This document shows positions 22,069 to 32,880 of a stretch of DNA of 64,000 nucleotides, piece after piece; within the stretch, counting starts at the first letter, position 1; each line of letters opens with the position of its first letter. The stretch spans positions 32,549,716 through 32,613,715 of the forward strand of contig NC_089276.1 of assembly GCF_963678975.1 (NCBI RefSeq), written 5' to 3'. The notes beneath the pieces are model-generated. The model had not been told where the DNA came from. It made no database searches and saw nothing but the letters and a program-made list of their open reading frames with translations. The stretch is from Dysidea avara. Lineage: Eukaryota; Porifera; Demospongiae; Dictyoceratida; Dysideidae. A program made the position numbers and the translations under genes.

Positions 22069-22268
22069 NNNNNNNNNNNNNNNNNNNNNNNNNNNNNNNN
22101 NNNNNNNNNNNNNNNNNNNNNNNNNNNNNNNNNNNNNNNNNNNNNNNNNNNNNNNNNNNNNNNNNNNNNNNNNNNNNNNNNNNNNNNNNNNNNNNNNNNN
22201 NNNNNNNNNNNNNNNNNNNNNNNNNNNNNNNNNNNNNNNNNNNNNNNNNNNNNNNNNNNNNNNNNNNN
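22069..22268. other. Assembly gap (200 N)
   Basis: Exactly 200 N. The right edge enters half of a fold-back element, so the missing sequence probably includes its other arm; palindromes often break sequencing and assembly. ORFs that run through the N are artefacts. Confidence 0.98.
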
Positions 22269-22610
22269 ACCATAACGGAAATGCACAGTAAGGATATAAC
22301 ACTTCTTATTGTTTTACTGCGATTTAATGTCATGGACTAGTTTCAGTACTTTTTATTAATGTGCTATGATCCCTACTGTTTCCAAATTTTTTTGTGTACT
22401 TGTTTGTTGACTTTTTTGTAAATAATTGTTATGACTGGCAGGTGAACCCATGCATACTGCAGCTGAAATGGTGCCACATGCCCTAGCTATGTAAATTATC
22501 ATCTACAAAGTGAAGTATCCCTTACACTTCATTGTCAGTTATGTTCAACCCATTACACAGCATTTTGAATCAAGAACTGTTCGAAAGGCACCTCTGTCCC
22601 CGCATAATGA
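22269..22610 (+). repeat. Fold-back copy 4 (right arm only) and start of composite repeat copy 3
   Basis: The right arm (ACCATAACGGAAATGCACAG to TTTTTTTGTGTAC, ending at about 22,400) continues into the usual TGTAAATAATT...GTGAACCCATGCATAC block. The composite repeat breaks off at about 22,590 and resumes at about 23,560, with a non-LTR retrotransposon fragment between. Confidence 0.7.
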
Positions 22611-22754
22611 AAGAATTTTTTTGTTTCATAAACATCAAGACTTAGCATAAAACAAATGAATTAAATGTACAAAAACAGTAACAGTTACTGCATAAGTGAA
22701 GGCAGTCTGGTCTCTATCTGGATGAGATCAACCGGTGCTGTTTCTAAGGAGTGA

Positions 22755-23470
22755 CTAAATCTGCCCTTACATCCCCTTAAACATTTTATTGCTGATCTTA
22801 GGAGTGAAAAAGACAAGCAGCATCATACCTATCCCATTACAGCTACGTAATTTGAGTCCCATTTATCAGATAGCAGGAAGGAAAAGCGCTTGTAAAGAAC
22901 TGTTGCTTCATTAGCCATGCCCCCTGTGGCTGAGAAAATTAAAGGAGGAAAAGAACTCTGTTCAACTTCACGTATGCGAGCTTCATACTATCGCCTCTTA
23001 CATAATTCATGTTTTCTGTAAATAATTTGTGGTACGATTACTTGGTGCATGTAGGTTAAAAACGTTTACATCAATGTAGGTCTTCTCACAAAAATTCATT
23101 AGCTGGTAAGTGCCATCTTCAGTGTTTGAAGAAGCAAGGATGAACTGCTAACCTGTGACTGTTTGTAAATGGGGTTCAACTGCAACCTCATGACAGACCT
23201 CAATCAGTAAACTAGCTGTCATATCACGGATCTCATTGTGACGAATTGATGGAAGCCACCCTTGGGACATGTAAAGGAATGCTCAACAGTGAACTTAGTT
23301 CCACAGACACAACATTGAGGGAGCCTGGCTGGATCCCATCCATATCTGAGAGCAACAGCATCATGCAAAGCAGTTTTGTGAAGGGAGAAATTGTGCTCCT
23401 GCAATGGAAAAACAAATTTGAAGCTCCTTTTTTAGAAGCCAACCCAATTGCCCAATTGATGTCTTCAAAT
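22755..23470 (-). pseudogene. C-terminal part of a non-LTR retrotransposon protein, decayed
   Basis: On the minus strand the readable pieces include NFSLHKTALHDAVALRYGW, a C-x2-C-x8-H-x4-C type zinc motif (CCVCGTKFTVEHSFTC), FHIRHNEI-like residues, VFNLHAPSNR, EVEQSSFPPLIFSATGGMA, and LSFSLLRSAIKCLRG. This order is typical of the region after the reverse transcriptase in an abundant sponge and cnidarian retroelement family. Frameshifts and stops separate the pieces, so it is dead. No RT catalytic motif lies in the fragment. Confidence 0.68.
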
Positions 23471-23559
23471 TAGTAGTGGTTCCCTCTAATAAAGTGGCTC
23501 TGTTGGAAGAAATCATGGAACATTTCACGCATACCAAAAGAAATGATGCCGTGCGCCCC

Positions 23560-23904
23560 AGTTATATCAATTATCGTCTGGATGAAAAGTGAAGTATCCA
23601 CTACGTTTTATTGTTGGCTATGTTCAACCCGTTACAGTATGAATCAAGAACCGTTCAAAAAGCACCTCTGCTAACAAAATAGCCACTATGAAAAATACGG
23701 ATGATTTCCGTTATGAAGGGAAGCCATTGTGTGCTACCATTTTTTTTCCTGGGCTGGATGGACTGCCCTTGCCTACCACCCCCAGCACAAAGATAGCATG
23801 TGCTGGACAACTGAATTAGAACCAAATCGACACTTTTTGCTGTCAGCAAAGATGAATGGGACACAAAGGAGGACACTGGTAAGTCCATGAAGAATGCATT
23901 GTAC
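23560..23904 (+). repeat. Composite repeat copy 3, second part
   Basis: Carries the ORF-like block again (KIATMKNTDDFRYEGKP and SKDEWDTKEDTGKSMKNAL), interrupted by an unrelated ~70-bp insertion near 23,740-23,820. It is cut at 23,904 by the 2.4-kb element. Confidence 0.65.
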
Positions 23905-24039
23905 CATAGATAATATACAGGATTAGTGACACGGTTAACAACCATTTGACAATCTTCGCTACGATCACATGAAAGTATTACGTAGTGCGCTAAAGTAAAA
24001 ACATGATGTAACGATAGTAACTATATTAAGAGCTCGAGT

Positions 24040-25075
24040 ACTATGAATGTAGAAGAGACATTGTGAGTAATGTAAGGGAGCTAACCGGTCAGGTACACAG
24101 TTCACTCGAGAAGGGTGAATTAGCTGTGGAGACAGCTATGACTGGCAAAATTAAGGAATACGTCCTGGAGTTATTCACGTCTTAAAGAAAGAAGACATGC
24201 AGTCAGGAATGCTTTAAGTCTTTCTCCGAAGCCCTAATATCTACAATGCAGTCATTGCTACACGTAAGTAAGCCAACAACACCAGCACAACATAGAGAAA
24301 TGATATGGATAGAATTTTCAGATGTAGCTACAGGCCAACAAATTGCTAAAATATTTGGAAGGAATAGTGCAAGGCATTAAGCTGTCCTGATATCATGACA
24401 GAACCGTTAGTGATGCAACTAACGAACCAGCAAATTTTTGAAGAAACACTAACATCAGTGTTCAAGCATAGATCTATAGTTCGAGACACACGTGGAACAA
24501 CCAGCTGAAACACCAACCGGGTTAACAGTGGGCGAAGAGAATGTATTGAGGTATGCTTGTGGATATGTGGCAAAAAAACTGTACCAAAATTTTTGAAGCA
24601 CCATGGGGAGGAGTACGCAATGTTTGTGTGTTGCTTGAATAGAATGAAACGAAACAACAAAGACTCTATGTATCCAGTGACATCTTTTATGGATCCCAGT
24701 GGGTTAAGATTATTAACAAAGTGGACTATATGAACTTTTTTGCTATTAATTTTAGAGATTAAGAACTCATCTTGAACAGAGAGTAAATGCCACTGTACAG
24801 TTATTCGGGAGAGAAATACTGGGAGTTGTAAAGAGTGATGTTAATGTTTTGTTTTACTGGGATGTTGTAAGTAATAGCATATAAAATGATGAGTAGAAGG
24901 CCTAGTTATTAACTGCCATCATAGGCATGTGGCTATCTATCCATGGATATACACAAATAGATGAAACAGTACAAACACTTGTCGTGTGTCAATAGTAAGA
25001 AGAAGGACTTCGTACAGAATTAAAGAAATTATGAAGCAATATCCTATGTTGTAATATACTTTGTGATATTATATA
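24040..25075 (+). pseudogene. Decayed gene of an uncharacterised transposon-linked family
   Basis: Readable segments in shifting frames include CPDIMTEPLVMQLTNQQIFE, LTVGEENVLRYACGYVAKKL, HGEEYAMFVCCLNRM, LEQRVNATVQLFGREILGVV, VLFYWDV, WLSIHGYT and EGLRTELKK. The GYVAKKL block and the terminal GLR-ELKK block are recurrent in sponge and cnidarian uncharacterised proteins that occur in many copies. Multiple stops and frameshifts show it is not functional. Confidence 0.5.
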
Positions 25076-25119
25076 TAATACAGTACGATTGTTATAGCAG
25101 TAATAATAATTATTGCTTC

Positions 25120-25420
25120 TATGGTTTACCACGCTTTCTTCATGGTAGCGGTGTTTCATCGATTTCAGCATCTTGAAGTAATGGTCTCTTTCTGTAGTTT
25201 CCATGTGGGTCTGTTGCCACAGTTGCCTGAATTCGTATTGACACCAGTATTCTTTGAAAAACTGATGGCTTGTTGGATTGTCTCCCTGAGCACGCTGTTT
25301 ACCAAAGAATACCTCTATGAGATCCTGGCAAAACTTCGTCTTTGCATTAAAGCCTGTTGTTTCTTTTCCCAGTTCTTGTGTTGTCTTCCAATTAACACCT
25401 TCCTTTATCCCATCAGTGCA
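25120..25420 (-). pseudogene. C-terminal transposase fragment (P-element/THAP9-like pattern)
   Basis: The minus strand reads without a stop for about 65 codons: KFCQDLIEVFFGKQRAQGDN, then NPTSHQFFKEYW, then a Gln/Trp-rich end. The motif order (F-x-Q-D, F-F-G-x-Q-R, D-N-P-T) is like the conserved C-terminal block of P-element-type transposases; this assignment is inference. The plus-strand 143-codon ORF over the same bases is its shadow. Confidence 0.45.
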
Positions 25421-26618
25421 GATGCTAATAGCTATGCCTATAATTACTGTACCTGCATGTACAGTACAGTAGCCATGCGTATTATCACTATAGTTACCAG
25501 GAATATGCCCTATGGCTATCTTTACCGGATATCCTTAAAAACAACTTCATGAGTACAATTTTAATTAATCATTGTGTGATTTACACTCATTAAACAAAGT
25601 TATTCACATGTTCACAAGCATGTTTGATAAATTTCTACTATGGGGGGAATGAAAACTATGAAACCCATTTTCATTTCAAGGTAGCATCAAACTAGCCACT
25701 ATCATCCTTGTTTACAGTAACAATTATTGTAACACATGCTTTGAGGTTGTTATGGTGTTCACACCTCTCTGCAGGGGTAACCAGATTATGACTTACAAGG
25801 ATTCTTAGCCTAGTACTCCATAACAAATGGATTTTTAATGACAATAATGTACAGGCACGGTATCACGATAGTCAATAAAAAAATATCGCGATATCAATAC
25901 TTTCAAAATATTGCGATATATCGATAAAACGATAATATCGCTCAGCCCTACTTCTTGGAGTTATATGCTTGCACTGAAACAATTCTCTTTCTATAATCAT
26001 CACTTGTTGCTTAGAAAAAAGTGCAAAAGTAATGCTTGTGGGTGGACCCCATGTATTATGTCATAGTTTACGTAATTCGTACAGCTTTCCATGTGAACAT
26101 AAGTAAGAATACTTATGTGAGAATCTTTTAAGAGTAAGTAGCATATGATATTATGAATGATGAAGTAGCAGCTGCGATGAACGGACTGAACAACACTGTC
26201 CTTGCTATAGTAGCAGACAGTTAGCAACCAAAAAGGCGCTTAAATTTGTGGGCGGGTCCGTGTACACCCATAACGAGGATTCGCCATGACGTCAGTACGC
26301 GTTGCTAAGTTCATCACTAATCCCCGTTAGGGTATATTGTCTATGATGTAATCATACCATAAACATTATTTATATTTATGCTGCTTTTTTACAAGTACAC
26401 CTCCCTAGCTGTACAGTACAGAATGCATGTGTTTTTTTTTGGTGAGATTTCATACCATTAATGCATTTATACAGTAAAGCTGGAGTGAAGAGAAAGACTA
26501 ATGAGATGTCATCCCCAACCAGGTGATCTCCTAGAAAACGAGCGCAACAAACTACAGACATATTGCAAAATAGAGTTGCAAAATTTAGAATTTATTAGCA
26601 TATGTATAAATGAGACAA

Positions 26619-26806
26619 GTACACAGAAAAATTTGAAATTTCCATCTAGAGTAGGGACCATAGCATATTGATAAAAAGAACTGAAACAAGCTGGAGTAGT
26701 GCATGATACTAAATCACAGTAAAACTATATAAGAAGTGTTATATCCCTACTGTGCATATGCTATGGTCCCTACTCTAGTTGAAAATTCCTAATTTTTCTG
26801 TTTACT
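26619..26806. mobile_element. Fold-back element, copy 5 (internally deleted)
   Basis: Left arm intact through GTTATATCCCTACTGTGCAT, then a jump directly to the outer part of the right arm (GCTATGGTCCCTACTCTAGT). The loop and inner right arm are missing. Confidence 0.8.
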
Positions 26807-27470
26807 TGTTTGTTAACTAATTTTGTAAATAATTATGGTGAACCCACACATACCACATCTGAAGCCGCGCACCCCAGTTATATCAATTATTGTCTGAAAA
26901 GTGAAGTATCCATTACACTTTGTTGTCGGCTATGTTCTTCCCATTACACAGCAGTACGAATCAAGAGCTGTTCGAAAAGCACCTCTGCTATCAAAATAGC
27001 CACTATGACAAATATGGATGATTTCCGTTACAAAGGGAAGCCATCACATGCCATCGCCAAATCAACACTTTTCACTGTCAGCAAAGATGAATGGGACACA
27101 AAGGAGGACACTGGTAAGTCCATGAAGAATGCATTGTACATACTGCGGTATGTCAAAAGGCACCTGTCGGGCTGAAGCAACACAAAACAGTGAAAAAATC
27201 AAGCCCATTGTCTTAGCTGTTATCGAGTTACGCTTGTCTGAAGGCATCAGTCAGTCAGTCACTAGAAAATCCCGTTAAATAAAATTCTGTAGCAACTTGA
27301 TGAAAGCGTTTTGGATCAATCTGAAAGCTTGTGTGGGCTTAGTTTTACCTAACCAGTACTGTCTCATCATCATCTGGGAAAATTGAGGCTGTTTTTTGGG
27401 TGATGTTATTTCGTGGGCCACACCTACTCCTTTGTGGTCCCTACTATACACTACTATTGTAGTGTATGAT
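26807..27470 (+). repeat. Composite repeat, copy 4
   Basis: Follows fold-back copy 5 exactly as in copy 2. It includes the ORF-like block (121-codon ORF 26,810-27,175 with KIATMTNMDDFRYKGKP and SKDEWDTKEDTGKSMKNAL). It ends with the segment that is the reverse of 4,960-5,215 and 38,200-38,445. This copy shows that the unit seen in reverse in the duplicated block is the same repeat. Confidence 0.7.
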
Positions 27471-27818
27471 TATATGATTAAACGAATTAGAAACTTTAAT
27501 GATGTGAGAGCAATAGTTAATAGCTAGTGTACAAATAACAGTGTGGGGCAAATTAATATGACTTATACAGGGAGGACATTTATGGCTTAAAAAATAAGCA
27601 ATGATAATAACTTTCTTACGTAAATATTTTAAACATTTGCATCAGCTAAAGCAGTTGCATGAAATATTCCAAGTATCTCTGGGAAAACACACTTCAGACA
27701 ATCCTAGAATTATCCTTTCAAGGCCAGGCCAGCCAAGACTGGGATTTGTGGGATGGGTGATTGTACCTAAAAAACTTGAGACATTCTAAGATATTCCATG
27801 TGTCTTGGGGAAAAAGAT
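27470..27818. other. Non-coding; single unit of the ~122-bp repeat near its end
   Basis: No gene. About 27,690-27,812 matches one unit of the tandem array at 33,830-34,445 (shared GACTGGGATTTG.GGGATGGG and AACTTGAGACATTCTAAGAT). Confidence 0.6.
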
Positions 27819-28145
27819 ATCTAATCCAAAACAGCCAAGCTGTAAAAAAAGAGTGCGGCCCTCAGAAAGGCTATGGTGAAAAAAGATGTGAAATCCAAGG
27901 TGGCGGCCAAGAAATGGCTGTGATGGTAGGTTAATGGTAAAAATTTTAATAACGACAATTCAAGTGAATTTTGTGCCAAGACCAAGTGGCACCAAATTCA
28001 CTGAATTGTTGTTATTAAAATTTTTACCATTAACCTACCATCACAGCCATTTCTTGGCCGCCACCTTGGATTTCACATCTTTTTTCACCATAGCCTTTCT
28101 CAGGGTCGCACTCTTTTTTTACAGCTTGGCTGTTTTGGATTAGAT
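27819..28145. mobile_element. Long fold-back MITE, arms ~160 bp
   Basis: Left arm ATCTAATCCAAAACAGCCAA... through GGTTAATGGTAAAAATTTTA. The right arm is the near-exact complement ending TTGGCTGTTTTGGATTAGAT. The centre is a short GCCAAGACCAAGTGGC hairpin near 27,982. The arms are almost identical, which suggests a recent element or ongoing repair between arms. No coding capacity. Confidence 0.88.
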
Positions 28146-28171
28146 TTCACTTCTTTTTGCATTTGTATACC

Positions 28172-28195
28172 CCAAAGCCGGCCTATGGCCGGCTT
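28172..28195. repeat. GC-rich hairpin
   Basis: AAAGCCGGCC-TAT-GGCCGGCTTT forms a 10-bp stem with a 3-nt loop, between the fold-back MITE and the minisatellite. Its high GC contrasts with the surroundings. Confidence 0.7.
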
Positions 28196-28239
28196 TAGGG
28201 CTTTTTAACCTGTCATTTTTTTCTTTACTACAGGAAGAA

Positions 28240-30186
28240 GAAAAGATGAAGCAGGGTGATTTCTTTGTAGCTGACCTCTCTGCAAGGTGATCCTTCTAGC
28301 TGATCCCTCTACCGGATGACTAGTTTGTAGCTGAACTCTCTACAGGGTGATTTGTTTGTAGCTGAACTCTCTACAAGGTAACTTCTTCTAGCTGATCTTT
28401 CTACAGGGTGATTTGTTTGTAGCTGAATTCTCAACAGGGCGATTTGTTTACAGCTACACTGCTGAACTCTCTACAATGTAACTTCTTCTAGCTAAACTCT
28501 CTACGGGTGGCTTGTTTCTAGCTGATCTCTCTACAGGGTGACTTGTTTGTAGCTGAACTCTCTACAAGGTAATTTCTTCTAGCTGATCTTTCTACAGGGT
28601 GATTTGTTTGTAGCTGAATTCTCTACAGGGCGATTTGTTTGCAGCTAAACTCTCTATATGGTAGTTTCTTTGTAGCTGAACTCTCTACAGGGTGATTTGT
28701 TTGCAGCTGAACTCTCTACAAGGTAACTTCTTCTAGCTGAACTCTCTACAGGGTGACTTGTTTGTAGCTGAACTCTCTACAGGGTGATTTGTTTGTAGCT
28801 GAACTCTCTACAAGGTAATTTCTTCTAGCTGATCTTTCTACAGGGTGATTTGTTTGTAGCTGAATTCTCTACAGGGCGATTTGTTTGCAGCTAAACTCTC
28901 TATATGGTAGTTTCTTTGTAGCTGAACTCTCTACAGGGTGATTTGTTTGCAGCTGAACTCTCTACAAGGTAACTTCTTCTAGCTGAACTCTCTACAGAGT
29001 GACTTGTTTGTAGCTGAACTCTCTACAGGGTGATTTGTTTGTAGCTGAACTCTCTACAAGGTAATTTCTTCTAGCTGATCTTTCTACAGGGTGATTTGTT
29101 TGTAGCTGAATTCTCTACAGGGCGATTTGTTTGCAGCTAAACTCTCTATATGGTAGTTTCTTTGTAGCTGAACTCTCTACAGGGTGATTTGTTTGCAGCT
29201 GAACTCTCTACAAGGTAACTTCTTCTAGCTGAACTCTCTACAGGGTGACTTGTTTGTAGCTGAACTCTCTACAGGGTGATTTGTTTGTAGCTGAACTCTC
29301 TACAAAGTAACTTCTTCTAGCTGATCTTTCTACAGGGTGATTTGTTTGTAGCTGAATTCTCTACAGGGCGATTTGCTTGCAGCTGAACTCTCTACATGGT
29401 AGTTTCTTTGTAGCTGAACTCTCTACAATGTAACTTCTTCTAGCTGAACTCTCTACAGGATGACTTGTTTCTAGCTGATCTCTCTACAGGGTGACTTGTT
29501 TGTAGCTGAACTCTCTACAGGGTGATTTGTTTGTAGCTGAACTCTCTACAAGGTAACTTCTTCTAGCTTATCTTTCTACAGGGTGATTTGTTTGTAGCTG
29601 AATTCTCTACAGGCGATTTGTTTGCAGCTGAACTCTCTACATGGTAGTTTCTTTGTAGCCGAACTCTCTACAGTGTAACTTATTCTAGCTGAACTCTCTA
29701 CGGGTGGCTTGTTTCTAGCTGATCTCTCTACAGAGTGTCTTGTTTCTAGCTGAACTCTCTACAGGGTGATTTGTTTGTAGCTGAACTCTCTACAAGGTAA
29801 CTTCTTCTAGCTGATCTACTATTCTACAGGATGATTTGTTTGTAGCTGAATTCTCTACAGGGCAATTTGTTTGCAGCTGAACTCTCTACATGGTAGTTTC
29901 TTTGTAGCTGAACTCTCTACAATGTAACTTCTTCTAGCTGAACTATCTACATGGTGACATGTTTGTAGCTGAACTCTCTACAGGGTGATTTGTTTGTAGC
30001 TGAACTCTCTACAAGGTAACTTCTTCTAGCTGATCTTTTTACAGGGTAATTTGTTTGTAGCTGAATTCTCTACAGGGCGATTTGTTTGCAGCTGAACTCT
30101 CTACATGGTAGTTTCTTTGTAGCTGAACTCTGTACAACGTAACTTCTTCTAGCTGAACTCTCTACAGGATGACTTGTTTCTAGCTG
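28240..30186 (+). repeat. Large minisatellite, ~31-bp units with a 246-bp higher-order period
   Basis: The basic unit is GTAGCTGAACTCTCTACAGG followed by GTGATTTGTTT. Variants (CAAGGTAACTTCTTCTA, CATGGTAGTTTCTTT, AGGGCGATTTGTTTGCA) occur in a fixed order, so that eight units make a 246-bp super-unit. The variant GGTAATTTCTTCTAG recurs at 28,569, 28,815 and 29,061, exactly 246 bp apart. Units to the right are less regular. No gene. Confidence 0.92.
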
Positions 30187-31446
30187 ACCAGCAGATGTTA
30201 TTTCTGCACCTACCGTGGCATTGTTTAAGAAGAATCTTGATGATTTATGGAGAACAACAAGATATGGGCACTCTCAAAGGCCTGCGGCCTAGCTTGACAG
30301 TCTTGTACTGCCAAGCAATTTTTGTCCATTAATTATACAACCAAGTACTAAGAATAATACGAAACGCGGTTAAAATTACGTCATAAATAAATAAATAAAT
30401 AATTAATTAAATAATTAATAATTAATGTTTGAGAAAACTACGAGGCCTAGAGACATGAACTAACCGGGGATAGATTCGCCTGTGAATGAAGGCACAAACG
30501 TATAATCGTTGCTCCTGTTTGTGCTGATGACTTGACCATACGTGTAATTCTATATAGCGCCCAGTACCACACCATTGCTTAATTACTTACATATTGCGCG
30601 AAGAAGATTAGTGATGCCCGTGCAGGAGAGCCAGAAGCCACTTGTGTAAACAAGAAGATTACAAGTAAGTTTTTATGTTTGTAACATCTCAAGTCTCCAT
30701 GCCAGCTACCAGTGGATTCATTTACGTAAATAAACAATACAAGAAAACATTAAACTGACATATGTCACGCTCTTTACAATAAGCTTACAGTTACATATAA
30801 AATATAAGTAAACAATTTTGTCTTGTGCAGCTGGCATGGCGAACTTTCTTTGTGTTGGTGTCAGGCAATTCAATACGTGCTTAATCTTTTTTGCCTTCAC
30901 CTGGCGTAGCTACTAGGCTCTAGTGGCTTGGCTGTCTTCCTTTATCTGGTTCATCTGGCTTGCATACGCCTACAGCATTGTGTAGCTATCTCCTGAAAGT
31001 TGTGTATGCATAACTATAGTGTGTCACCCACCACTGTGCCATTGCTACATCACTGATGAACCTTACTTAGCTCTAGTTGATGTTGATATGCATTGCTGTA
31101 TATTGGCTAATAATTTTTATCTGCATGGTGATGTTGCCTATAATGTATTGCTGCATACAATACTGCAATAATGTATAGTTCTCTCCTGTATGTTTTGTAT
31201 ACATATACTTTGTACACATCACTGTGCCATTTATACCACACCAATGATGTACTGGCACTTAGCTACTGGTGGCCTTTAGTTACGATGCCACTATTGTGTT
31301 ATATCTGTCACTACTGTGACATATTGAGTTGATTTGGGGATAATGCATTCACCACCTAATAGCCTCACCGGGGGGCTGTCACGTTGGTGTATGTACTTGG
31401 TTATATGTGACGCGGTCCTAGTAATAATAATAATAATAATAATAAT
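30187..31446 (+). mobile_element. 5'-truncated LINE 3' end inside the minisatellite
   Basis: Begins within the last codons of a reverse-transcriptase ORF (DVISAPTVALFKKNLDDLWR, ending in TAG at 30,287-30,289). It then has about 1.1 kb of non-coding 3' sequence and ends in a (TAA)n tail at 31,422-31,446. C-terminus, 3' UTR and a short-repeat tail in this order fit a CR1/L2-type non-LTR element. The satellite resumes directly after the tail (TGATCTCTCTACAGGGTG). Two short minus-strand ORFs inside are not genes. Confidence 0.7.
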
Positions 31447-31990
31447 GATCTCTCTACAGGGTGACTTGTTTGTAGCTGAACATTCTACAGGGTGATTTGT
31501 TTGTAGCTGAACTCTCTACAAGGTAACTTCTTCTAGCTGATCTTTCTACAGGGTGATTTGTTTGTAGTTGAATTCTCTACAGGTGATTTGTTTGTAGCTG
31601 AACTCTTTTACATGGTGGTTTCTTTGTAGCTGAACTCTCTACAAAGTGACTTCTTCTAGCTGATCTATCTACAGGATGACTTGTTTCTAACTGAACTCTC
31701 TACAGTGTGATCTGTTCATAGCGGAACTTTTTACTGGGTGATTTGTTTGTAGCTAAACTCTTTGCATGATTGTTTCTTTGTAACTGAACTCTCTACAAGG
31801 TAACTTCTTCTAGCTGATCTCTCTACAGGACAATTTGTTTGTAGCTGAATTCTCTACAGGGTGATTTATTTGAGCTGAACTCTCTACATGATGGCTTATT
31901 TGTAGCTGAACTCTCTATTAGGTACCTTCTTCTAGCTGATCTGACTACAGGGTGACTTGTTTGTAGCTGAATTCCCTACAGAATAACTTG
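31447..31990 (+). repeat. Minisatellite, right part of the interrupted array
   Basis: Continues the 31-bp units after the LINE insertion, more diverged toward the right end (31,900-31,990). Confidence 0.88.
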
Positions 31991-32029
31991 CAATGTAATA
32001 TAACTGAGTAAATTATAAATGCAGCCGAA

Positions 32030-32880
32030 TGCTTTATTAGGGTGACTGTTCTATTAGAGTATCTCGATCTCGCATTTGCTGCACCTAGTTGCCTTTCGAA
32101 TCATAACTCAGTGATTTGTAATCCGATACTTCTGTACTACTGCAAGGACTTTCTATGATGATTATTCCAGCTACATACTGATTTTCAGCTCGTTGTTCTA
32201 AGCGGTTTGCCTGGTAGATACGAAAACTAATAGTTTTTTTATTCATAAAAATCAATCGCGTAATTTTGACACAGGTTGGGTTTCGTGTCATATCTCCATG
32301 GTCTTTGTCCCGATTCCTTTCAAACCACAAAAAGGCACTCCTACGATGGTTGCTCTATCTACATATCAATTTTCAACTGATTCCTCCAAGGCGTTTACCC
32401 TGTAGGCGTGACAGACCTTCGACCTTATTTTACGCAAATAATCGGTCATAACTCCGTGAATGTTCATCGGATTCCTACCAAAGTTGGTACGGAGATCCGC
32501 CTTAATGAGCCCTTTAAGTGTGCCAAATTTCAGCCAAATCCGAGCACGCATTCGTGTTTTATGGCGAATTTTGCGAAATGAAGAAGATGAAGAAGAAGAA
32601 AAAAACGAAGAAATTAAAACGAAATTTTGTTCGCTCGTATCTCGGAAATGGCTGGAGCGATTTTCTTCAAATTTGGTATGTAGACTACCCTAACTGGGCG
32701 GCACGTCTCCAGCAAATGTGGTCCCAATCGGATAAGGGATCACAGAGCTACATAGGTGTGAAAATTGCGTTTTCTTTCTTCCTGTTAATATACTCACGGT
32801 GTGGCGCGCCGGCTTCTTGGGCCGCACGACACACTATCGTGTGTCTTGACTTGGGACAAGCTAGAATTAACTAGGACTCA
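32030..32880 (+). repeat. Long interspersed repeat with conserved 3' end
   Basis: Begins CTATTAGAGTATCTCGATCT; the same motif appears inside the hAT element at 21.58 kb and, inverted, at 36.9 kb. It ends with CTCGTATCTCGGAAATGGCT, a GGTGTGGCGCGCCGG block and a GACACAC-TATC-GTGTGTC hairpin (32,828-32,845). From memory of sponge gene models this end recurs across the Amphimedon genome; that recollection is not checked here. ORFs of 60-118 codons run through it on both strands, but their composition and overlap argue against real genes. Confidence 0.5.

Larger units (their letters stand above)
23905..26345. mobile_element. 2.4-kb transposon with two decayed convergent genes
   Basis: Left end CATAGATAATATACAGGATT and, on the other strand, right end CATAGACAATATACCCTAAC. 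After a 10-base offset both continue GGATTAGTGA.....(T)TA(A/G)CAAC. A plus-strand gene remnant and a minus-strand transposase-like remnant converge near 25,050-25,115. No clear target duplication was found. A P-element-type relationship is possible from the minus-strand motif, but not proven. A CREB-like TGACGTCA palindrome lies at 26,287. Confidence 0.55.

Noticed and set aside
22041..22340. Four ORFs of 79-93 codons at ~22.1-22.3 kb
   Set aside because: They read through 200 N and are artefacts of the gap.
25121..25552. 143-codon plus-strand ORF
   Set aside because: Antisense shadow of the minus-strand transposase fragment, which has recognisable motifs.
26287..26294. TGACGTCA as a CRE promoter element
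   Set aside because: A perfect CRE palindrome, but it sits within the end of a decayed transposon with no gene start nearby; 8 bp alone is weak evidence.
28240..30186. CRISPR-like array of ~31-bp repeats
   Set aside because: Units are contiguous variants without unique spacers, in a eukaryotic setting; it is a minisatellite.
32518..32874. 118-codon ORF with Lys-rich start
   Set aside because: Part of a dispersed repeat; overlapping ORFs on both strands and no conserved domain. From memory, similar predicted proteins in sponge databases derive from this repeat.
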